A stretch of DNA of 22,305 bases. Source: a virus. The stretch spans positions 1-22,305 of IMG/VR virus record IMGVR_UViG_3300021962_009101, one strand, 5' to 3'. Below the pieces are notes generated by a model. That model made no database searches and was not told where the DNA came from. It worked only from the letters and a program-made list of their open reading frames with translations. The position numbers and the translations under genes are program-made. Below are positions 20,710 through 22,305 of this stretch, piece by piece (the first letter of the stretch is position 1; each line of letters starts with the position of its first letter).

Positions 20710-21162
20710 ATGAATTCGTTATTCCATAGATTTATGAACAAGTTAGGTCGGTATCGATTGATACCTGATCGGAATACTGGTGAAGATTACATGCATCGGT
20801 ATTATTTGTTTCTCAAGGACAGAGAAACATTTCCTTTTAATATTACTTTACATAAGATTTTAAAGTCTGATGAACCTGTGATGCATGACCATCCGTGGCC
20901 ATATATCACCATCATACTCAAAGGTGGTTATTGGGAACACACACCAGTTTTCGATGCTGATGGAAAGATATTTGCTGAATACACTCACTGGCGAGGTCCT
21001 GGTTCAGTTATCAAACGATCCGCCAAAGAGTATCATTGGCTAGAACTGGACGAATCTGTTGGTCCAGCCACCACACTTTTCATTATGGGTCCCCAGCAGA
21101 AAGAATGGGGCTTTTTTAAGAACGGTTGGATTCCGTATCAAAAGTATCTTGGTAAAAAATGA
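20710..21162 (+). CDS. Cupin-like protein
   Basis: 150 residues from the ATG at 20710; the frame is open to 20653 inside the MazG-like gene. A metal-type cupin motif shows HDHPWPYITIILKGGYWEH (59-77), with His59, His61 and Glu76/His77 as possible ligands, and a second motif near YHWLEL. FFKNGWIPYQKYL ends the protein. The family occurs as single-copy genes in T4-like phages; whether it acts on sugars, peptides or metals is not known. A dioxygenase- or isomerase-like role is possible. It overlaps the next gene as ATGA. Confidence 0.78.
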   Translation: MNSLFHRFMNKLGRYRLIPDRNTGEDYMHRYYLFLKDRETFPFNITLHKILKSDEPVMHDHPWPYITIILKGGYWEHTPVFDADGKIFAEYTHWRGPGSVIKRSAKEYHWLELDESVGPATTLFIMGPQQKEWGFFKNGWIPYQKYLGKK

Positions 21163-21332
21163 TTGATGAAGAAACCAAGAAACGCCTCATTTCGTATATG
21201 AAAGAGGCTCCAGACTTACCGCATTCGGAACACGAACCAGTCCGATTTGATTACTACATCAAACTGTATTACCACACCTACATTAAAAATGGAAACACCA
21301 ACTCCACCAGTCAAGATAAAGAGGTACTATGA
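21159..21332 (+). CDS. Small phage protein of unknown function
   Basis: 57 residues, ATG overlapping the cupin stop (ATGA). It contains LISYMKEAPDLPHSEHEP and DYYIKLYYHTYIKNG, an amphipathic, Tyr-rich helix. No family is recognised. Its 3' part overlaps the start region of the next gene in another frame. Confidence 0.55.
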   Translation: MIDEETKKRLISYMKEAPDLPHSEHEPVRFDYYIKLYYHTYIKNGNTNSTSQDKEVL

Positions 21333-21555
21333 CCTTCACATTAAATGGAAGCATGGGTTTCAATATCACAATTACATACCAGATCATGCACTCAAATCCA
21401 CCAAAAGTTCATTGGAAAAATTAGAATGGTTTAAAGAAATGGAAATAACAGAGATTACAGAAGAAGAATACCACCGTAAACTTGACATAACATACGAATC
21501 TAACTCAAGCGCTTCCGGCACTTCCAAGAAAAAACGTAAGAAGAAAGAAGAATAA
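21289..21555 (+). CDS. Small phage protein with Lys-rich tail
   Basis: 88 residues from the ATG at 21289, which I prefer over the in-frame ATG at 21247 because the latter lies deeper inside the previous gene and adds a Thr-rich stretch (MITTSNCITTPTLK) with no ribosome binding site. METPTPPVKIKRYYDLHIKWKHGFQY leads, then LEWFKEMEITEITEEEYHR, and a terminal GTSKKKRKKKEE. The function is unknown. The overlap with the previous gene is 44 nt. Confidence 0.6.
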   Translation: METPTPPVKIKRYYDLHIKWKHGFQYHNYIPDHALKSTKSSLEKLEWFKEMEITEITEEEYHRKLDITYESNSSASGTSKKKRKKKEE

Positions 21556-21556
21556 T

Positions 21557-21868
21557 ATGTTTGACGATATTGAGTTTAATATCAAAGAGTATCCAATTAA
21601 AGGCCAAATGGTTGTAGGCCAAATTGTTATCAAAGAAATTGACCTAGTCATGATACCTCTTGGTGTTGATATTAAAACACACATCAAAGAGAACCTACTG
21701 AAAAGACTGGTAAATCACATGCTCGAAAATAAACTTGCAGAATTTACAGTTACCGATGATCCTGTGGGTGTATCTAAATTATACCGTGTAAGATGCTTTG
21801 TGACACCAGATGAACAGGTGAGATTGATACGAAAGATATATGATTCGGAAAATTCAAAAACCCCTTAG
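21557..21868 (+). CDS. Conserved phage protein of unknown function
   Basis: 103 residues beginning 1 nt after the preceding stop. MFDDIEFNIKEYPIKGQM, LVMIPLGVDIKTHIKENLLKRLVNHML (about 30-57) and VSKLYRVRCFVTPDEQVRLIRKIY (about 71-94) give an alpha/beta pattern without a known signature. I cannot name a family. It is the last clearly phage-like gene of normal size before the composition change. Confidence 0.65.
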   Translation: MFDDIEFNIKEYPIKGQMVVGQIVIKEIDLVMIPLGVDIKTHIKENLLKRLVNHMLENKLAEFTVTDDPVGVSKLYRVRCFVTPDEQVRLIRKIYDSENSKTP

Positions 21869-21873
21869 AGGGG
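21861..21873 (-). terminator. Short hairpin, T-tract present only on the - strand
   Basis: CCCCT-TAG-AGGGG (5-bp stem, 3-nt loop). On the + strand it is followed by ctccg and not by T, so it would terminate poorly. Read on the - strand it runs into TTTTTG, as an intrinsic terminator should. It could stop - strand transcription coming from the gene at the right edge. Confidence 0.45.
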
Positions 21874-22047
21874 CTCCGAAAAAATTTTTATGGTAACTAA
21901 AGTATGGGAAATTTATTTGGAAGAATCATTCGAACTGTGGGTAGTTTTAAAATCACTAAGACTATGAATAAGAAAACGGGTAGAGTTAAGACAAAGATTA
22001 CGAGAATGAAAGTAAAACCGAAAATTCGAAAATCCTCTCGGAGCCCC
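21870..22047. repeat. Inverted repeat of 10 bp flanking a small gene
   Basis: GGGGCTCCGA (21870-21879) and TCGGAGCCCC (22038-22047) are perfect reverse complements 158 nt apart. They enclose almost the whole of the 50-codon gene at 21904-22056. The GC content of both arms is far above that of the region between them. Confidence 0.7.
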
Positions 22048-22056
22048 AGAAAATAA
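21904..22056 (+). CDS. Very small strongly basic protein
   Basis: 50 residues: MGNLFGRIIRTVGSFKITKT followed by a Lys/Arg-rich part and ending in KSSRSPRK. The charge suggests binding to nucleic acid. The second arm of the inverted repeat encodes its last codons. No clear ribosome binding site. Another ATG (21890-21967, 25 codons in a different frame) overlaps it and looks less like a gene. The residue pattern is plausible for a phage protein, but the call is tentative. Confidence 0.5.
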   Translation: MGNLFGRIIRTVGSFKITKTMNKKTGRVKTKITRMKVKPKIRKSSRSPRK

Positions 22057-22148
22057 AAAATGGAAAAAAAGAGTTTGACCTGGTGGAGCTTTTTTAGCTA
22101 ACGCCCTTCCTGGGGCCCCCACCATCCACCACCAACTGCTGCCTCCGC
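22057..22148. other. Intergenic GC-rich stretch at the composition break
   Basis: No convincing gene. It holds a 13-codon frame at 22060-22101 encoding MEKKSLTWWSFFS with two adjacent Trp codons, then a GC-rich stretch with the palindrome GGGGCCCCC. TGGTGG (22081-22086) can pair with the CCACCA sequences at 22116-22132, so a folded RNA is possible. About 55% G+C over 22081-22305 by my count. Confidence 0.5.
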
Positions 22149-22304
22149 TTAGCCCACCAGACGGATGCTCAGCAAATGCGTGAAGCCCCAGCCATCCGCC
22201 ATTTTATAAAATTTAGACTCAATTTCCGCCATGGTCTGGCCTTCCATCACCAAGTCCTCCACCGGAGTACTGGGATCCGCAGGATTACCCACGCAATATT
22301 CCAA
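22149..22304 (-). CDS. 3' end of an unidentified gene on the - strand, truncated by the window
   Basis: The reading frame on the - strand runs from the window edge to a TAA at 22151-22149 and encodes 51 residues ending in DGWGFTHLLSIRLVG. The composition (many Gly, Ala and Leu codons, high G+C) and strand differ from everything to its left. I do not recognise the product. It may be a host-derived gene joined to the phage sequence by assembly, or a true neighbouring module. Alternatively the frame could be non-coding. Confidence 0.5.
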   Translation of the reverse strand: MEYCVGNPADPSTPVEDLVMEGQTMAEIESKFYKMADGWGFTHLLSIRLVG

Positions 22305-22305
22305 G

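Noticed and set aside
21890-21967. 25-codon frame MVTKVWEIYLEESFELW overlapping the small basic gene
   Set aside because: Very short, no ribosome binding site, and it competes with the longer, more phage-like frame at 21904.
1204-22125. Open frames of 60-100 codons on the - strand, for example 1204-1416, 3368-3589, 5367-5630, 17768-18082, 18682-18930 and 21913-22125
   Set aside because: All lie opposite well-supported + strand genes, have no ribosome binding sites of note and give biased, Ser/Phe/Leu-rich products typical of the reverse of Lys/Glu-rich genes.
1-22305. CRISPR arrays, tRNA or rRNA genes, insertion sequences, integrase or attachment sites
   Set aside because: None seen: the only regular repeats are the in-frame EEVEQ motif copies, there is no transposase or integrase motif, and gaps between genes are too short for tRNAs with recognisable arms.

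Overview
The window looks like part of the genome of a T4-like myovirus (class Caudoviricetes) of an uncultured, probably aquatic, proteobacterium. Nearly everything lies on the + strand. It is AT-rich (about one third G+C where I counted). Genes are packed with 1-4 nt overlaps of the ATGA/TAATG type. The gene set is the one seen in marine and freshwater T4-like phages: gp61-type primase, ThyX, NrdA/NrdB, T4-type RNase H, MazG-like enzymes, a GH19 endolysin and a metallopeptidase/VWA (CobT-like) protein. The host cannot be read directly. The iscU-erpA-iscA cassette resembles the ISC system of beta/gammaproteobacteria more than the SUF system, which is only a weak hint.

Layout. (1) 1-2913: probable virion genes. 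Two Lys/Glu-rich proteins carry a repeated EEVEQ(I/V)DE motif, followed by a late-type gene for an Ig-like structural protein that ends at a strong terminator. (2) 2914-6475: two small conserved phage proteins, then a lysis module (inner and outer spanin, chitinase-like endolysin, several small membrane or exported proteins), closed by a second hairpin terminator. (3) 6426-15616: a long early/middle-type operon for DNA precursors and accessory metabolism. It holds primase, ThyX, a MazG-like enzyme, NrdA, the Fe-S carriers IscU, ErpA and IscA, an unknown phage protein, a fatty acid desaturase, an exported protein, an exported Staphylococcal-type nuclease, thioredoxin, NrdB, a zinc-ribbon protein, a GIY-YIG-like protein and an unknown. 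(4) 15594-17511: a promoter, then RNase H, a conserved phage protein, a degenerate nucleotidyltransferase and a small charged protein. (5) 17536-22056: a consensus promoter, then small phage proteins, the 691-aa metallopeptidase/VWA protein, a second MazG-like enzyme, a cupin and several unknown small proteins.

How it works together: ThyX, the MazG-like enzymes, NrdA/NrdB and thioredoxin supply dNTPs, and primase and RNase H serve the lagging strand. The Fe-S carriers, desaturase and exported nuclease are auxiliary genes that probably alter host iron-sulfur, membrane and periplasmic nucleic acid metabolism during infection. Three sigma70-like promoters share the -10 extension TA(T/C)AATAC and a 17-bp spacer, and they mark the starts of regions 3, 4 and 5.

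The last ~245 bases differ: about 55% G+C over 22081-22305 by my count, with the 3' end of a gene on the - strand. This may be an assembly junction, a host-derived insertion or a true module border.
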